64,000 nucleotides of DNA from Actibacterium sp. GTDB lineage: Bacteria; Pseudomonadota; Alphaproteobacteria; Rhodobacterales; Rhodobacteraceae. The position numbers and the translations under genes were made by a program. The notes under the pieces are model-generated. The model was given only the letters and a program-made list of their open reading frames with translations. It had not been told where the DNA came from and ran no database searches. Below, piece by piece: positions 29,785 through 38,635 of this stretch (the stretch's first letter is position 1; each line of letters starts with the position of its first letter). The stretch is taken from the NCBI GenBank assembly GCA_016278325.1, contig JADQCB010000007.1, positions 1 to 64,000 on the forward strand, in the 5' to 3' direction.

Positions 29785-29813
29785 TCGACAAGTGGCGGAT
29801 CTGCCCATATTTT
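29785..29813 (+). promoter_or_regulatory. Predicted promoter of the cox operon (upstream of coxC)
   Basis: TCGACA at 29785-29790 (5 of 6) and TATTTT at 29808-29813 (4 of 6) are 17 bp apart. They would start transcription near 29820, giving a leader of about 65 nt before coxC. Imperfect inverted sequence covers 29804-29833, which could bind a regulator. Confidence 0.5.
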
Positions 29814-29840
29814 CCCGCCAGGGAGATATCGGGCGCAGTG

Positions 29841-29893
29841 GGAGGAGAAGGAAGCCGCGGGTCATGGGCCCCGCGGCTCGATCTGAATGCTGA
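29841..29893 (+). promoter_or_regulatory. coxC translation leader: distant ribosome site, 9-bp hairpin and mini-ORF
   Basis: The coxC ATG at 29887 has no Shine-Dalgarno directly upstream. A strong one (GGAGGAGAAGGA, 29841-29852) lies before a perfect 9-bp hairpin (29853-29861 with 29870-29878). The hairpin loop contains an ATG at 29864 that opens a nine-codon frame ending at TGA 29891-29893, overlapping the coxC start. Either the hairpin brings the ribosome site close to coxC, or translation of the mini-ORF couples into it. Both are inferences. Confidence 0.5.
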
Positions 29894-31023
29894 TCTACAG
29901 TTACGACATCCGACTGGTCCTGGCCTCGATCGCCATTTCGATGATGGCGGCGTTTACCGGCCTGGCGCTGACGCGCGGCATCGCGGGCCTGCCCGAGGGG
30001 CTGCGCCAGTTGCGCATCGCGATGGCCGCGATCGCGCTGGGGGGCGGCATCTGGTCGATGCATTTCGTTGCCATCCTGGCGATGCGCTTTCCCGTCGCTG
30101 TCTATTACGATGCGCTGACGACACTGGCCTCGGCGCTGATCGCGATCCTGTTGGCGGGCCTGGCCTTGCTCCTGATGCATTACGGGCAGCGGGGCCCGCG
30201 CAAGGCGGCGCTCGCCGGGGCGATCCTGGGTGCCGGGATCGTGGCGATGCATTATGTCGGGCTATCGGGAATCGAAGGCTGCCTGCCGATCTATGACCCG
30301 ACAGGCTTCGCTGTCGCGGGGGGGCTGGCCCTGGCGATGGGGATCGCCGCGATCCGCGTGGCCTATGCGCAGCGCAGCGGGCGCAACACGGTGCTGGCGA
30401 CCGTGATCCTGGGCGGTTCGGTCGTGGTCGTGCATTTCTCGGCGATGTACTGGACCGAATTCGCGGCCACCGCGAACCGCGCCCTTGCGGGGCATGTGAT
30501 GGGCAATTCGACAATCGCGCTGGCGGTGCTGATCTCGACCTTCGTGATCTCGGGGGCGTTCCTGATGTCGGGGGCAAGCTTTCTGTCTGCACCGGCTGCA
30601 ACGGCACGGGCCGATGCCGCGCAGGACGCGCCCGCGTCAGATGTGCCCGCGACCGACGCATCATCCGCCGCCCGGCCGGCCGCGGCCGAAATCCGCGTGC
30701 CCTATGAGCGGGACGGAAGCACCTTCTTCCTGCCTTCCGCCTCGGTCGTCGCGATCCGCGCCGAGGGGCATTACACGATCGTCTATACTGTCGAGGGCCG
30801 GGTGTTCTGCCCTTGGTCGATCTCCGAGGCGCAGCGGCGGCTGGCCTCGGGCACGACCTTCCTGCGGGTGCATCGCAGCTATCTCGTGAACACCGCCCAT
30901 GTCACCGGCTTCGAGCGGCGCAAGGACAGCGGGCAGTGCCTGTTCGAGACCGCCGGACAGCTGGAACGCGTGCCGGTGAGTCGCGCGCGCATCGCCGAGC
31001 TGCGCAGCGCGCTGGGGTTGTAA
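29887..31023 (+). CDS. coxC: MHYT-LytTR membrane sensor/transcription regulator CoxC
   Basis: The 378-residue protein has an N-terminal seven-helix MHYT module (residues 1-230) and a C-terminal LytTR DNA-binding domain (about 268-375, with FLRVHRSYLVN). MHYT-type motifs are MHF at 58-60, MHYV at 121-124 and a degenerate VHFS at 182-185. MHYT domains are thought to sense a diatomic gas or redox signal through metal. The same architecture occurs in CoxC and CoxH of the A. carboxidovorans cox cluster, and it lies directly upstream of coxMSL, hence the symbol. An in-frame TGA just before the ATG fixes the start. An Ala/Asp-rich linker joins the domains. Confidence 0.88.
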   Translation: MLIYSYDIRLVLASIAISMMAAFTGLALTRGIAGLPEGLRQLRIAMAAIALGGGIWSMHFVAILAMRFPVAVYYDALTTLASALIAILLAGLALLLMHYGQRGPRKAALAGAILGAGIVAMHYVGLSGIEGCLPIYDPTGFAVAGGLALAMGIAAIRVAYAQRSGRNTVLATVILGGSVVVVHFSAMYWTEFAATANRALAGHVMGNSTIALAVLISTFVISGAFLMSGASFLSAPAATARADAAQDAPASDVPATDASSAARPAAAEIRVPYERDGSTFFLPSASVVAIRAEGHYTIVYTVEGRVFCPWSISEAQRRLASGTTFLRVHRSYLVNTAHVTGFERRKDSGQCLFETAGQLERVPVSRARIAELRSALGL

Positions 31024-31031
31024 GCCGCATC

Positions 31032-31064
31032 TCGTGCACAAACAGGCGCCGTTCGTGAAAAAGC
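31032..31064 (+). promoter_or_regulatory. Direct repeats 21 bp apart upstream of coxM, candidate LytTR operator
   Basis: TCGTGCACAAAC begins at 31032 and TCGTGAAAAAGC at 31053; nine to ten of twelve positions match. The 21-bp period places both on one face of DNA and equals the spacing known for LytTR-domain regulators. coxC, just upstream, encodes such a regulator. A palindrome GGGAT-TG-ATCCC at 31099-31110 lies between these repeats and coxM. Confidence 0.45.
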
Positions 31065-31158
31065 CGCCGCCGCCCATGCGTCGAACGCCCTGACCTGCGG
31101 GATTGATCCCTAGCGTGGCCGCAACAGCGCGCAGGCGCGAAAAAAGGGAGGAGCGGGT

Positions 31159-32010
31159 ATGATCCCAGCAGCATTCGAATATCACCGACCGTCGGAATTG
31201 TCCGCAGTGATCGCACTTCTGAGCGAGCATGGCGACGAAGCGCGCGTGGTCGCCGGCGGGCACAGCCTGATCCCGATGATGAAGCTGCGCATGGCCGCGC
31301 TCGATCACCTGATCGACCTGCGCGACATCGCCGAACTGCGCGGTATCGAGGTCGGTGCGACGATCCGTATCGGCGCGATGACCACCCAGCACGAATTGCT
31401 GACCCATGCGGGGCTTGCCGAGGCCGCGCCGATCCTGGCCGAAGCCGCCCGCCAGATCGCCGACCCGCAGGTGCGCTATCTGGGAACGCTGGGCGGCAAC
31501 GTCGCCAATGGCGATCCCGGCAACGACATGCCGGGCCTGATGCAGTGCCTCGATGCGCGCTTTACCCTGACGGGCCCCGATGGCACCCGCGAGGTGGCCG
31601 CGCGCGATTTCTACGAGGCCGCCTACATGACCGCACGGGAAGATGACGAGATTCTTGTCGCCATCACCTTCCCGCGTCCCGGGGCCGGTCATGCCTATGA
31701 AAAGCAGAAGCGCAAGATCGGCGATTATGCCACCGCCGCCGCCGCCGTTCAGCTGGAAGCCGCCGACAGCAAGGTGAGCGCCGCCTCGATCGCGATGACC
31801 AATCTTTCCGACGTGCCGGTCTGGAGCGCGGCCGCCGGCGCGGCGCTGGTGGGCAGCGCCTGCGGCACGCCCGCGGTCGAGGCCGCCGTGGCCGCGATGC
31901 TGGCCGATATCGACCCGGTCGAGGACAGCCGCGGCCCCGTCGAGTTCAAGAAACATGTGGCCGCGACCGTGCTGCGCCGGGCAATCGCGCGCGCCTGGTC
32001 GCGCGTCTGA
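31159..32010 (+). CDS. coxM: Aerobic CO dehydrogenase, FAD-binding medium subunit
   Basis: CoxM is the flavoprotein of the (LMS)2 molybdenum CO dehydrogenase and passes electrons from CO to the quinone pool. The 283-residue product has the FAD pyrophosphate motifs AGGHS (32-36) and TLGGN (110-114) in [16 protein letters not shown] and [18 protein letters not shown]. It starts after GGGAGGAG, 135 bp downstream of coxC, and is followed by coxS after 14 bp. Order M-S-L matches known form I clusters. Confidence 0.95.
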   Translation: MIPAAFEYHRPSELSAVIALLSEHGDEARVVAGGHSLIPMMKLRMAALDHLIDLRDIAELRGIEVGATIRIGAMTTQHELLTHAGLAEAAPILAEAARQIADPQVRYLGTLGGNVANGDPGNDMPGLMQCLDARFTLTGPDGTREVAARDFYEAAYMTAREDDEILVAITFPRPGAGHAYEKQKRKIGDYATAAAAVQLEAADSKVSAASIAMTNLSDVPVWSAAAGAALVGSACGTPAVEAAVAAMLADIDPVEDSRGPVEFKKHVAATVLRRAIARAWSRV

Positions 32011-32024
32011 GAGGGAGGAAAAAG

Positions 32025-32519
32025 ATGGCAGACAAGATACACCTGAAGATGACGGTGAACGGCCAGCCGGTCGAAACGCTGGCCGAGCCGCGCGAGTTGC
32101 TGATCCATGTGCTGCGCGAGCGGCTGGACATCACCGGGCCGCATATCGGTTGCGAGACCACCCATTGCGGCGCCTGCACCGTCGATCTTGATGGCAAGTC
32201 CGTCAAATCCTGCACCGTCTTCGCGGCCCAGGCCGATGGCGCCGAGATCACCACGGTCGAAGGGATCGGCAGCCCCGACAAGCTGCATGTCCTGCAGGAG
32301 ATGTTCCGCGAACATCACGGGCTGCAATGCGGGTTCTGTACGCCCGGCATGATCACCCGTGCCTGGCGGCTTTTACAGGAAAACCCGACTCCGAGCGAGG
32401 AAGAGATCCGCTTTGGCATGGCGGGGAACCTCTGCCGCTGCACCGGCTATCAGAACATCGTCAAGGCCATCATGGCCGCCGCCACCGAGATGAACGCCGC
32501 GAAGGAGGCCGCAGAATGA
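32025..32519 (+). CDS. coxS: Aerobic CO dehydrogenase, iron-sulfur small subunit
   Basis: CoxS carries two [2Fe-2S] clusters. In the 164-residue product the plant-ferredoxin-type cluster is bound by Cys43, 48, 51 and 63 ([16 protein letters not shown]). The second, helical-domain cluster uses Cys102, 105, 137 and 139 (QCGFCTPGM and [11 protein letters not shown]). All eight ligands are intact. The gene has GGGAGG upstream, and its stop overlaps the coxL start as ATGA. Confidence 0.96.
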   Translation: MADKIHLKMTVNGQPVETLAEPRELLIHVLRERLDITGPHIGCETTHCGACTVDLDGKSVKSCTVFAAQADGAEITTVEGIGSPDKLHVLQEMFREHHGLQCGFCTPGMITRAWRLLQENPTPSEEEIRFGMAGNLCRCTGYQNIVKAIMAAATEMNAAKEAAE

Positions 32520-34939
32520 ACGACCAGACCCCTCCCACCCGCGAAGAACGCACAGCCGCGCTCAAGGGGCTGGGCTGCGCCCGCAAGCGCGTCGAGGATG
32601 CCCGCTTCACGCAAGGCAAGGGCAATTACGTCGATGACGTGAAGCTGCCGGCAATGCTGTTCGGCGATTTCGTGCGCTCGCCCTATGGCCATGCGCGCGT
32701 CAAGTCGATCGACGCCTCGGCGGCGCTGGCACTGCCCGGCGTGATCGCGGTTCTGACCGCGAAGGACCTGGAGCCGCTGGGCCTGCACTGGATGCCGACC
32801 CTGGCCGGCGACAAGCAGATGGTGCTGGCCGATGGCAAGGTGCTGTTCCAGGGCCAGGAAGTCGCCTTCGTCGTGGCCGAGGACCGCTATGTCGCCGCCG
32901 ACGCGGTCGAGCTGGTCGAGGTCGAGTACGAGGATCTGCCGGTGGTCACCGACCCGTTCAAGGCGCTTGAGCCGAACGCGCCGGTGTTGCGCGAGGATCT
33001 GCAAGGTCAGACCGAGGGCGCCCACGGCCTCCGCCGCCACCACAATCACATCTTCCTGTGGGAACAGGGCGACAAGGACGGCGCCGAGGCCGCGATCAGC
33101 GAAGCCGACGTGGTCGCCGAGGAGCGCGTCTATTACCACCGCACGCATCCCTGCCCGCTGGAGACCTGCGGCTGCGTCGCCTCGATGGACAAGGTGAACG
33201 GCAAGCTGACGCTCTGGGGCACCTTCCAGGCGCCGCATGTCGTGCGCACCGTCGCCTCTCTTCTGTCGGGGATCGCCGAGCACAACATCCGCGTCATCAG
33301 CCCCGATATCGGCGGCGGCTTCGGCAACAAGGTCGGCGTCTATCCGGGCTATGTCTGTTCCATCGTCGCCTCCATCGTCACCGGCCGGCCGGTGAAATGG
33401 GTCGAGGACCGGATGGACAACCTGATGACCACGGCCTTTGCCCGCGACTACTGGATGGACGGCAGGATCGCGGCCACGAAAGACGGCAAGATCACCGGGC
33501 TGTCGGTGCATGTCACCGCCGATCACGGGGCGTTCGACGCCTGCGCCGACCCGACGAAGTTCCCGGCCGGGTTCTTCCATATCTGCACCGGCAGCTATGA
33601 CATCCCCGTCGCCTATGTCGGTGTCGATGGGGTCTATACCAACAAGGCGCCGGGCGGTGTGGCCTATCGCTGCTCGTTCCGGGTGACCGAGGCCGCCTAT
33701 CTGATCGAGCGGATGATCGAGATCCTCGCCCAGAAGCTGGGAATGGACGCCGCCGAGCTGCGCGCGAAGAACTTCATCCGCAAAGAGCAGTTTCCCTATC
33801 ACTCGGCCCTGGGCTGGGAATACGATTCGGGCGATTATCACACCGCCTGGGACAAGGCGCTGAAAGCGGTGGATTACGACGGGTTGCGGGCCGAACAGGC
33901 CGAACGGGTCGTGGCGTTCAGGCGCGGCGAGACACGGAAACTGCTGGGTATCGGGCTGTGCCATTTCACCGAGATCGTCGGCGCCGGCCCGGTGAAGAAC
34001 TGCGACATCCTCGGGATGGGGATGTTCGACAGTTGCGAAATCCGGATTCACCCGACCGGATCGGCGATCGCACGGCTTGGCACGATCAGCCAGGGCCAGG
34101 GCCACGCCACCACCTTTGCGCAGATCCTGGCCAGCGAGACCGGCATCCCGGCCGACAACATCACGATCGAGGAGGGCGACACCGACACCGCGCCCTATGG
34201 GCTGGGGACCTATGGGTCGCGCTCGACACCCGTTGCGGGGGCCGCCGCGGCGATGGCCGCGCGCAAGATCCGGGCCAAGGCGCAGATGATCGCGGCCTAC
34301 CTGCTGGAGGTGCATGAGGGAGACCTGGAATGGGACGTGGACCGTTTCGCCGTGAAAGGCGCGCCCGAGCGGTTCAAGACGATGACCGAGATCGCCTATG
34401 CCGCCTATCACGACGCGATCCCGAATATCGAGCCGGGGCTGGAGGCGGTCAGCTATTACGATCCGCCCAACATGACCTATCCGTTCGGGGCCTATATCTG
34501 CGTGATGGAAATAGACGCCGACACGGGCGAGCACGAGATCCGGCAATTCTATGCGCTGGACGATTGCGGCACCCGGATCAACCCGATGGTGATCGAGGGG
34601 CAGGTGCATGGCGGGCTGACCGAGGCCTATGCCATCTCGATGGGCCAGGAGATCGCCTATGACGAGATGGGTAACGTCAAGACCGGCACGCTGATGGATT
34701 TCTTCCTGCCCACGTCGTGGGAGACGCCGCATTACACCACCGACTTCACCGAAACGCCCAGCCCGCATCACCCGATCGGGGCCAAGGGCGTCGGCGAAAG
34801 CCCCAACGTGGGCGGGGTTCCGGCGTTTTCAAACGCGGTGCATGATGCGTTCCGCGCATTCGGCCTGACGCAGAGCCATATGCCGCATGACCAGTGGCGA
34901 ATCTGGAAGACCGCGCAGGACCTGGGCCTGCATGGCTGA
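32516..34939 (+). CDS. coxL: Form I aerobic CO dehydrogenase, molybdenum large subunit
   Basis: CoxL holds the Mo-S-Cu active site where CO is oxidised to CO2. The 807-residue product has the form I active-site loop [14 protein letters not shown] with Cys386, the ligand of copper, not the form II AYRGAGR loop of related hydroxylases. Gln238 (FQAPHVVR) and Glu761 ([11 protein letters not shown]) match Gln240 and Glu763 of the A. carboxidovorans enzyme with a constant offset of two. This supports real CO oxidation. The ATG at 32516 overlaps the coxS stop; longer frames upstream lie inside coxS. Confidence 0.97.
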   Translation: MNDQTPPTREERTAALKGLGCARKRVEDARFTQGKGNYVDDVKLPAMLFGDFVRSPYGHARVKSIDASAALALPGVIAVLTAKDLEPLGLHWMPTLAGDKQMVLADGKVLFQGQEVAFVVAEDRYVAADAVELVEVEYEDLPVVTDPFKALEPNAPVLREDLQGQTEGAHGLRRHHNHIFLWEQGDKDGAEAAISEADVVAEERVYYHRTHPCPLETCGCVASMDKVNGKLTLWGTFQAPHVVRTVASLLSGIAEHNIRVISPDIGGGFGNKVGVYPGYVCSIVASIVTGRPVKWVEDRMDNLMTTAFARDYWMDGRIAATKDGKITGLSVHVTADHGAFDACADPTKFPAGFFHICTGSYDIPVAYVGVDGVYTNKAPGGVAYRCSFRVTEAAYLIERMIEILAQKLGMDAAELRAKNFIRKEQFPYHSALGWEYDSGDYHTAWDKALKAVDYDGLRAEQAERVVAFRRGETRKLLGIGLCHFTEIVGAGPVKNCDILGMGMFDSCEIRIHPTGSAIARLGTISQGQGHATTFAQILASETGIPADNITIEEGDTDTAPYGLGTYGSRSTPVAGAAAAMAARKIRAKAQMIAAYLLEVHEGDLEWDVDRFAVKGAPERFKTMTEIAYAAYHDAIPNIEPGLEAVSYYDPPNMTYPFGAYICVMEIDADTGEHEIRQFYALDDCGTRINPMVIEGQVHGGLTEAYAISMGQEIAYDEMGNVKTGTLMDFFLPTSWETPHYTTDFTETPSPHHPIGAKGVGESPNVGGVPAFSNAVHDAFRAFGLTQSHMPHDQWRIWKTAQDLGLHG

Positions 34940-34950
34940 GCCATGTGGCC

Positions 34951-34985
34951 GGAGGACGGTTTTCCGGCTGGAAAACCGGGCCTCC
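34951..34985 (+). repeat. Hairpin between coxL and coxD, resembling a Rhodobacterales intergenic repeat
   Basis: CGGTTTTCC at 34957-34965 pairs with GGAAAACCG at 34970-34978 around GGCT, and GGAGG at 34951-34955 with CCTCC at 34981-34985 extends the stem. It follows the coxL stop by about 11 bp. It may slow transcription or protect the coxMSL 3' end so that structural subunits exceed assembly factors. The downstream sequence GGCAGGAGTATTTGAGCCG resembles a motif I recall from many Rhodobacterales intergenic regions. Confidence 0.5.
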
Positions 34986-35044
34986 GGCAGGAGTATTTGA
35001 GCCGAGAAGAAGGCGGGGGCCCCGTGCCCCTGCGGGAGAGATGG

Positions 35045-35920
35045 ATGAGCTGGACGAGCTTGCAGCACGACCTGGCGGCGCATGGATATATCGCGTCCGA
35101 CGATCTGGCGATGGCGCTTCACCTGGCGCTGGCTCTGGAGCGTCCGCTCTTGCTGGAAGGTGCCGCCGGCGTGGGCAAGACGCAGGTGGCCAAGACCCTG
35201 GCCGAGGTGAAGGATGCACGGTTGATCCGGTTGCAATGCTACGAGGGGCTGGACGCGACCCATGCCATCTATGAATGGAACTATCAGCGGCAGCTTCTGG
35301 CAATTCGAACGGCGGCGGAGGGCGGCGAGACCGGCGAGGCGGTCGAGGCGTGCATCTTCTCGGACCGGTTCCTGATGCGCCGGCCACTGCTGGAGGCCAT
35401 AAGCCAGGACAGTGCCCCGGTGCTGCTGATCGACGAGATTGACCGCGCCGACGAGGAGTTCGAGGCTTATCTGCTGGAAATTCTGTCCGATTTCACCATC
35501 TCCATCCCCGAGATGGGCACCGTTCACGCGACCGCCCGGCCGCATGTCATCCTGACCTCGAATGGCACGCGCGATCTGTCCGACGCGCTGCGCCGGCGCT
35601 GCATATATTCCTATGTCGAATATCCCGACCGGGCGGCCGAGCTGGCGATCCTCGCCGCGCGGCACCCGGCGCTGGAGCCGCGGCTGGCGGCCCAGATCGT
35701 CGGTTTCGTGCAGGCGCTGCGCCGGGAGGACCTGGAAAAGACGCCGGGCGTGGCCGAAACACTGGATTTTGCCGCGGCGCTGAGTGGATTGGGAGTGAAT
35801 GACCTGGCCGATGACCCGGTGGCGCTTCAGGCGGCGTTGGTGACGCTTCTGAAGACCCAGGCCGATCGCGCCGCGATCCCGACCGAGCTGGCGCAGCGCC
35901 TGGCCGGAAAGGCCGCATGA
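35045..35920 (+). CDS. coxD: MoxR-type AAA+ ATPase CoxD
   Basis: CoxD is the AAA+ chaperone needed to build the [CuSMoO2] centre of CO dehydrogenase. The 291-residue product has Walker A GAAGVGKT (39-46), Walker B VLLIDE (126-131), and the sensor/arginine-finger region ILTSNGTRDLSDALRRRC. I chose the ATG at 35045 because GGGAG lies 6-7 bp upstream. The longer open frame back to 34943 runs through the post-coxL hairpin and is unlikely to be coding. It overlaps coxE by 4 bp. Confidence 0.93.
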   Translation: MSWTSLQHDLAAHGYIASDDLAMALHLALALERPLLLEGAAGVGKTQVAKTLAEVKDARLIRLQCYEGLDATHAIYEWNYQRQLLAIRTAAEGGETGEAVEACIFSDRFLMRRPLLEAISQDSAPVLLIDEIDRADEEFEAYLLEILSDFTISIPEMGTVHATARPHVILTSNGTRDLSDALRRRCIYSYVEYPDRAAELAILAARHPALEPRLAAQIVGFVQALRREDLEKTPGVAETLDFAAALSGLGVNDLADDPVALQAALVTLLKTQADRAAIPTELAQRLAGKAA

Positions 35921-37101
35921 TGCAGGTGACGCGGTTTCCCGCCCGCGCGACCGGCCCGGCCGAGCGAATCGCGGGCTTCATGGCGCATCTGCGGATGAAC
36001 GGGCTGGCCGTCGGCGTGGGCGAGACCGCTGCCGCGCTGCGTGCGCTGGGCGTCATCGACCCGACCGATGCGGCGCAGGCGCGAAGCGCGCTTAAAGCCG
36101 TCTGTGCCAGCCGGGCCGAAGATTTCGCCCGGTTCGACGCGCTTTTCGCCGCCTACTGGTTCAACCGGGACCGCCAACGCGAGCGGCAGGAGCGTGCGCA
36201 GAACGAGGCGCGCGAGGCGTCGCGGCATGCGCCGGGGCTGTCGGGGGAGCGGGCCGCGCTGCAGAGCGGAACGCCGGAGCGTCCCGACGACGACCCTGAC
36301 GGCGCCGCGGCGCATCAGGGCGAGGGTCGGCTGGTCGCCGCGCGAACGCGCAATATCGCCGGCACGGACCTGCGCGAGTTCGTCACGCCCGAGGATGTGG
36401 CCGCGGCCGAAGCAGCCGCCGAACGGCTGGCGCGTGCGATCCGCGACCGCCGCTCGCGTCGCCGCCGCGCCGCCAAACGCGGCGCGCAGCTTGACCTGCG
36501 GCGCGTGGCGCGGGCCAGCATCGCCACCGGGGGTGAGCCGTTGCGCCTGTTCCGCAAGGCCCGGCCCGAGCGGCCGGCAAAACTGGTGGCGATCCTCGAC
36601 ACATCAGGGTCGATGACCGTCTATGCGCGTGTTTTCCTGGCCTTTCTCAAGGGCCTGACCGCGGCCGACACGACCACCGATGCCTATCTGTTCCACACAA
36701 GGCTGGTGCGGATCACGGACGCGCTGCGCGACCGCGACGCGATGCGCGCGATCAACCGGTTGTCGCTGCTGGCGCAGGGCTTCGGCGGGGGCACCCGGAT
36801 CGGAAGCAATCTGGCCGCCTTCAACCGCGGCTATGCAAGGCGGCTGGTCGGCGGGCGCAGCGTGGTGATGATCCTGTCGGATGGCTACGACACCGATCCG
36901 CCCGAGGTACTGGGCAGCGAACTGGCGCGATTGAAGCGGCGCGGCTGCCGGATCGTCTGGTTGAACCCGCTGAAGGGCTGGAAGGATTATGCGCCGGTGG
37001 CGCGCGGCATGGCGGCGGCGTTGCCGCATCTGGATCTCTTCGCGGCGGCGAACACGCTGGACAGTCTCGCCGCGTTGGAGCCGGAACTGGCGAGGCTTTA
37101 G
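35917..37101 (+). CDS. coxE: VWA-domain protein CoxE
   Basis: CoxE works with CoxD in maturing the CO dehydrogenase active site, probably inserting copper. The 394-residue protein has an N-terminal helical region, an acidic/charged middle segment and a C-terminal von Willebrand factor A domain with the MIDAS motif DTSGSM at 228-233 and FGGGTRIGSNL further on. MoxR plus VWA pairs are a known cooperative module. The ATG overlaps the coxD stop. Confidence 0.92.
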   Translation: MMQVTRFPARATGPAERIAGFMAHLRMNGLAVGVGETAAALRALGVIDPTDAAQARSALKAVCASRAEDFARFDALFAAYWFNRDRQRERQERAQNEAREASRHAPGLSGERAALQSGTPERPDDDPDGAAAHQGEGRLVAARTRNIAGTDLREFVTPEDVAAAEAAAERLARAIRDRRSRRRRAAKRGAQLDLRRVARASIATGGEPLRLFRKARPERPAKLVAILDTSGSMTVYARVFLAFLKGLTAADTTTDAYLFHTRLVRITDALRDRDAMRAINRLSLLAQGFGGGTRIGSNLAAFNRGYARRLVGGRSVVMILSDGYDTDPPEVLGSELARLKRRGCRIVWLNPLKGWKDYAPVARGMAAALPHLDLFAAANTLDSLAALEPELARL

Positions 37102-37129
37102 GGGGCGGATGATGCGGCAGGAGGCGATC

Positions 37130-37939
37130 ATGGATCTTGCGGCCCGGCTCAAGGCGGCGGGGCAGCCCTACGTTCTGGCAACCGTTGTGCGCACCGTCTC
37201 GGCGACCGCGGCGAAGGCGGGGGCCAAGGCGGTGATCCAGGCCGATGGCACGATTTCGGCCGGCTGGATCGGTGGCGGCTGCGCGCGCGGGGCGGTGCTG
37301 CGGGCGGCGGGCGAGGCGCTGGAAGACGGCAGGCCGCGGCTGATTTCGGTGCAACCGGAGGATCTGTTGGACGCGCAGGGCGTGCGCGCGGGCGATGAGC
37401 GCGACGGGATCCGCTTTCTGCGCAACATGTGCCCCAGCAAGGGCACGATGGACATTTTCATCGAGCCTGTCCTGCCCCTGCCCGAACTGGTGGTCTGGGG
37501 CGCAAGCCCGGTTGCCGCCGCGCTGGCCGATTTCGCGCCACGTTTCGATTTCCAAGTGACGACCTGTGCCGAGGCCGGAGCGCAGCCTGCCGACGCCACC
37601 GCCGCCGGGCCGACAGGGGGCACGGCGGTGGAGGCTGCCCCAGGATGCCGGCGGTATCGCGTGGTGGCGACGCAGGGGCGCGGTGACGAAGCCGCGCTTC
37701 GGGCCGCCCTGGCGGCGCCGGCCGATTACGTTGCCTTCGTCGGCAGCCGCGCCAAGACCGAAAGCCTGCGGGAGAAACTTGTCGATGGCGTGCCGAAGGC
37801 GCGGCTTGATTCGCTCCATGCGCCTGCCGGCCTGGATATCGGGGCGATCACGCCGGAAGAGATTGCGCTGTCGATCCTGGCCGAGATGGTCGCCCATCGT
37901 CGCCGTGGCCAGCGGACCGCCGCGGCGCAAGACGCATGA
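37130..37939 (+). CDS. coxF: XdhC-like molybdoenzyme maturation protein CoxF
   Basis: The 269-residue protein belongs to the XdhC/CoxF family, which handles the molybdenum cofactor before insertion. The N-terminal part has YVLATVVRTVSATAAKAGAK and the conserved GWIGGGCARGAV; the C-terminal Rossmann-like part includes VVWGASPVAAALADFA and YVAFVGSRAKTESL. The ATG at 37130 is chosen for its AGGAGG site at 37119-37124, 5 bp away; ATGs at 37109 and 37112 lack as good a site. It follows coxE by 28 bp. Confidence 0.9.
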   Translation: MDLAARLKAAGQPYVLATVVRTVSATAAKAGAKAVIQADGTISAGWIGGGCARGAVLRAAGEALEDGRPRLISVQPEDLLDAQGVRAGDERDGIRFLRNMCPSKGTMDIFIEPVLPLPELVVWGASPVAAALADFAPRFDFQVTTCAEAGAQPADATAAGPTGGTAVEAAPGCRRYRVVATQGRGDEAALRAALAAPADYVAFVGSRAKTESLREKLVDGVPKARLDSLHAPAGLDIGAITPEEIALSILAEMVAHRRRGQRTAAAQDA

Positions 37940-38020
37940 GCCGCGCCCGCCGGATCCTGTGTTGCGGCCCCGGCGCGCCGGTCCGCATCACGAATCCCCT
38001 TTGTCGAGAAAGGACTATCC

Positions 38021-38473
38021 ATGGAACTGAAGGACGAAATCCTGATCCCCGCCCCGCGCGAGAGCGTCTTTGCCGCGCTCAATGACACCGATGTGTTGCG
38101 CCAGTGCATCCCCGGCTGCGAAGAACTGACACGGGTTTCCGAGGATGAACTGAAGGCGAAGGTCGTGCTCAAGGTCGGGCCGGTGAAGGCGCGTTTTGCG
38201 GGCACTGTCACGCTGGACCGCAGCGGCGGCCCCGAGCTGCTCTCGCTCAGCGGCGAGGGTAGCGGCGGCGCGGCGGGGTTCGCTCGGGGCGGCGCCGACG
38301 TGACGCTGGAGGATCGCGGCGATGAAACCCTGCTCAGCTATGACGCGCGCGCCGAGATCGGCGGCAAGATCGCCCAGCTCGGCAGCCGGCTGATCCAGGG
38401 CACCGCGCACAAGCTGGCCGGCAAGTTCTTCAGCAATTTCGCCAAGGTGATGACCAGCGACGAAACGGTCTGA
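38021..38473 (+). CDS. coxG: CoxG-type SRPBCC protein, short form
   Basis: CoxG proteins belong to the SRPBCC (START-like) superfamily and have been reported to link CO dehydrogenase to the membrane or quinone pool. The 150-residue product covers the whole hydrophobic-pocket fold: IPAPRESVFAALNDTDVLRQCIPGCEEL at the N-terminus and GSRLIQGTAHKLAGKFFSNF in the last helix. Many homologues have a hydrophobic C-terminal extension; this one ends directly after the helix. AAAGGA precedes the ATG. It closes the recognisable cox cluster; coxH, coxI and coxK are not in the window. Confidence 0.9.
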   Translation: MELKDEILIPAPRESVFAALNDTDVLRQCIPGCEELTRVSEDELKAKVVLKVGPVKARFAGTVTLDRSGGPELLSLSGEGSGGAAGFARGGADVTLEDRGDETLLSYDARAEIGGKIAQLGSRLIQGTAHKLAGKFFSNFAKVMTSDETV

Positions 38474-38635
38474 AACCGCAATCACGAGCTGCTTGCGACC
38501 GGGCCGGGGCCGCATGGTTTGCCTGTCTGCGTGGCGGCACCCATTTGTCGGCGCGCGGCAGGGCCGTTTTCGCAGGTTTCTTCTTGCCCCGGCGCCTTTA
38601 ACCCGGAAGACTTGGCCCACCCGGAAACCACTCTT

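Noticed and set aside
32450-34771. Open frame of 773 codons on the minus strand
   Set aside because: It is antisense to coxL, whose active-site residues are all intact. The antisense product has no recognisable domain.
34943-35044. Possible N-terminal extension of coxD
   Set aside because: The extension would be translated through the post-coxL hairpin and is not family-like; ATG 35045 has its own ribosome site.
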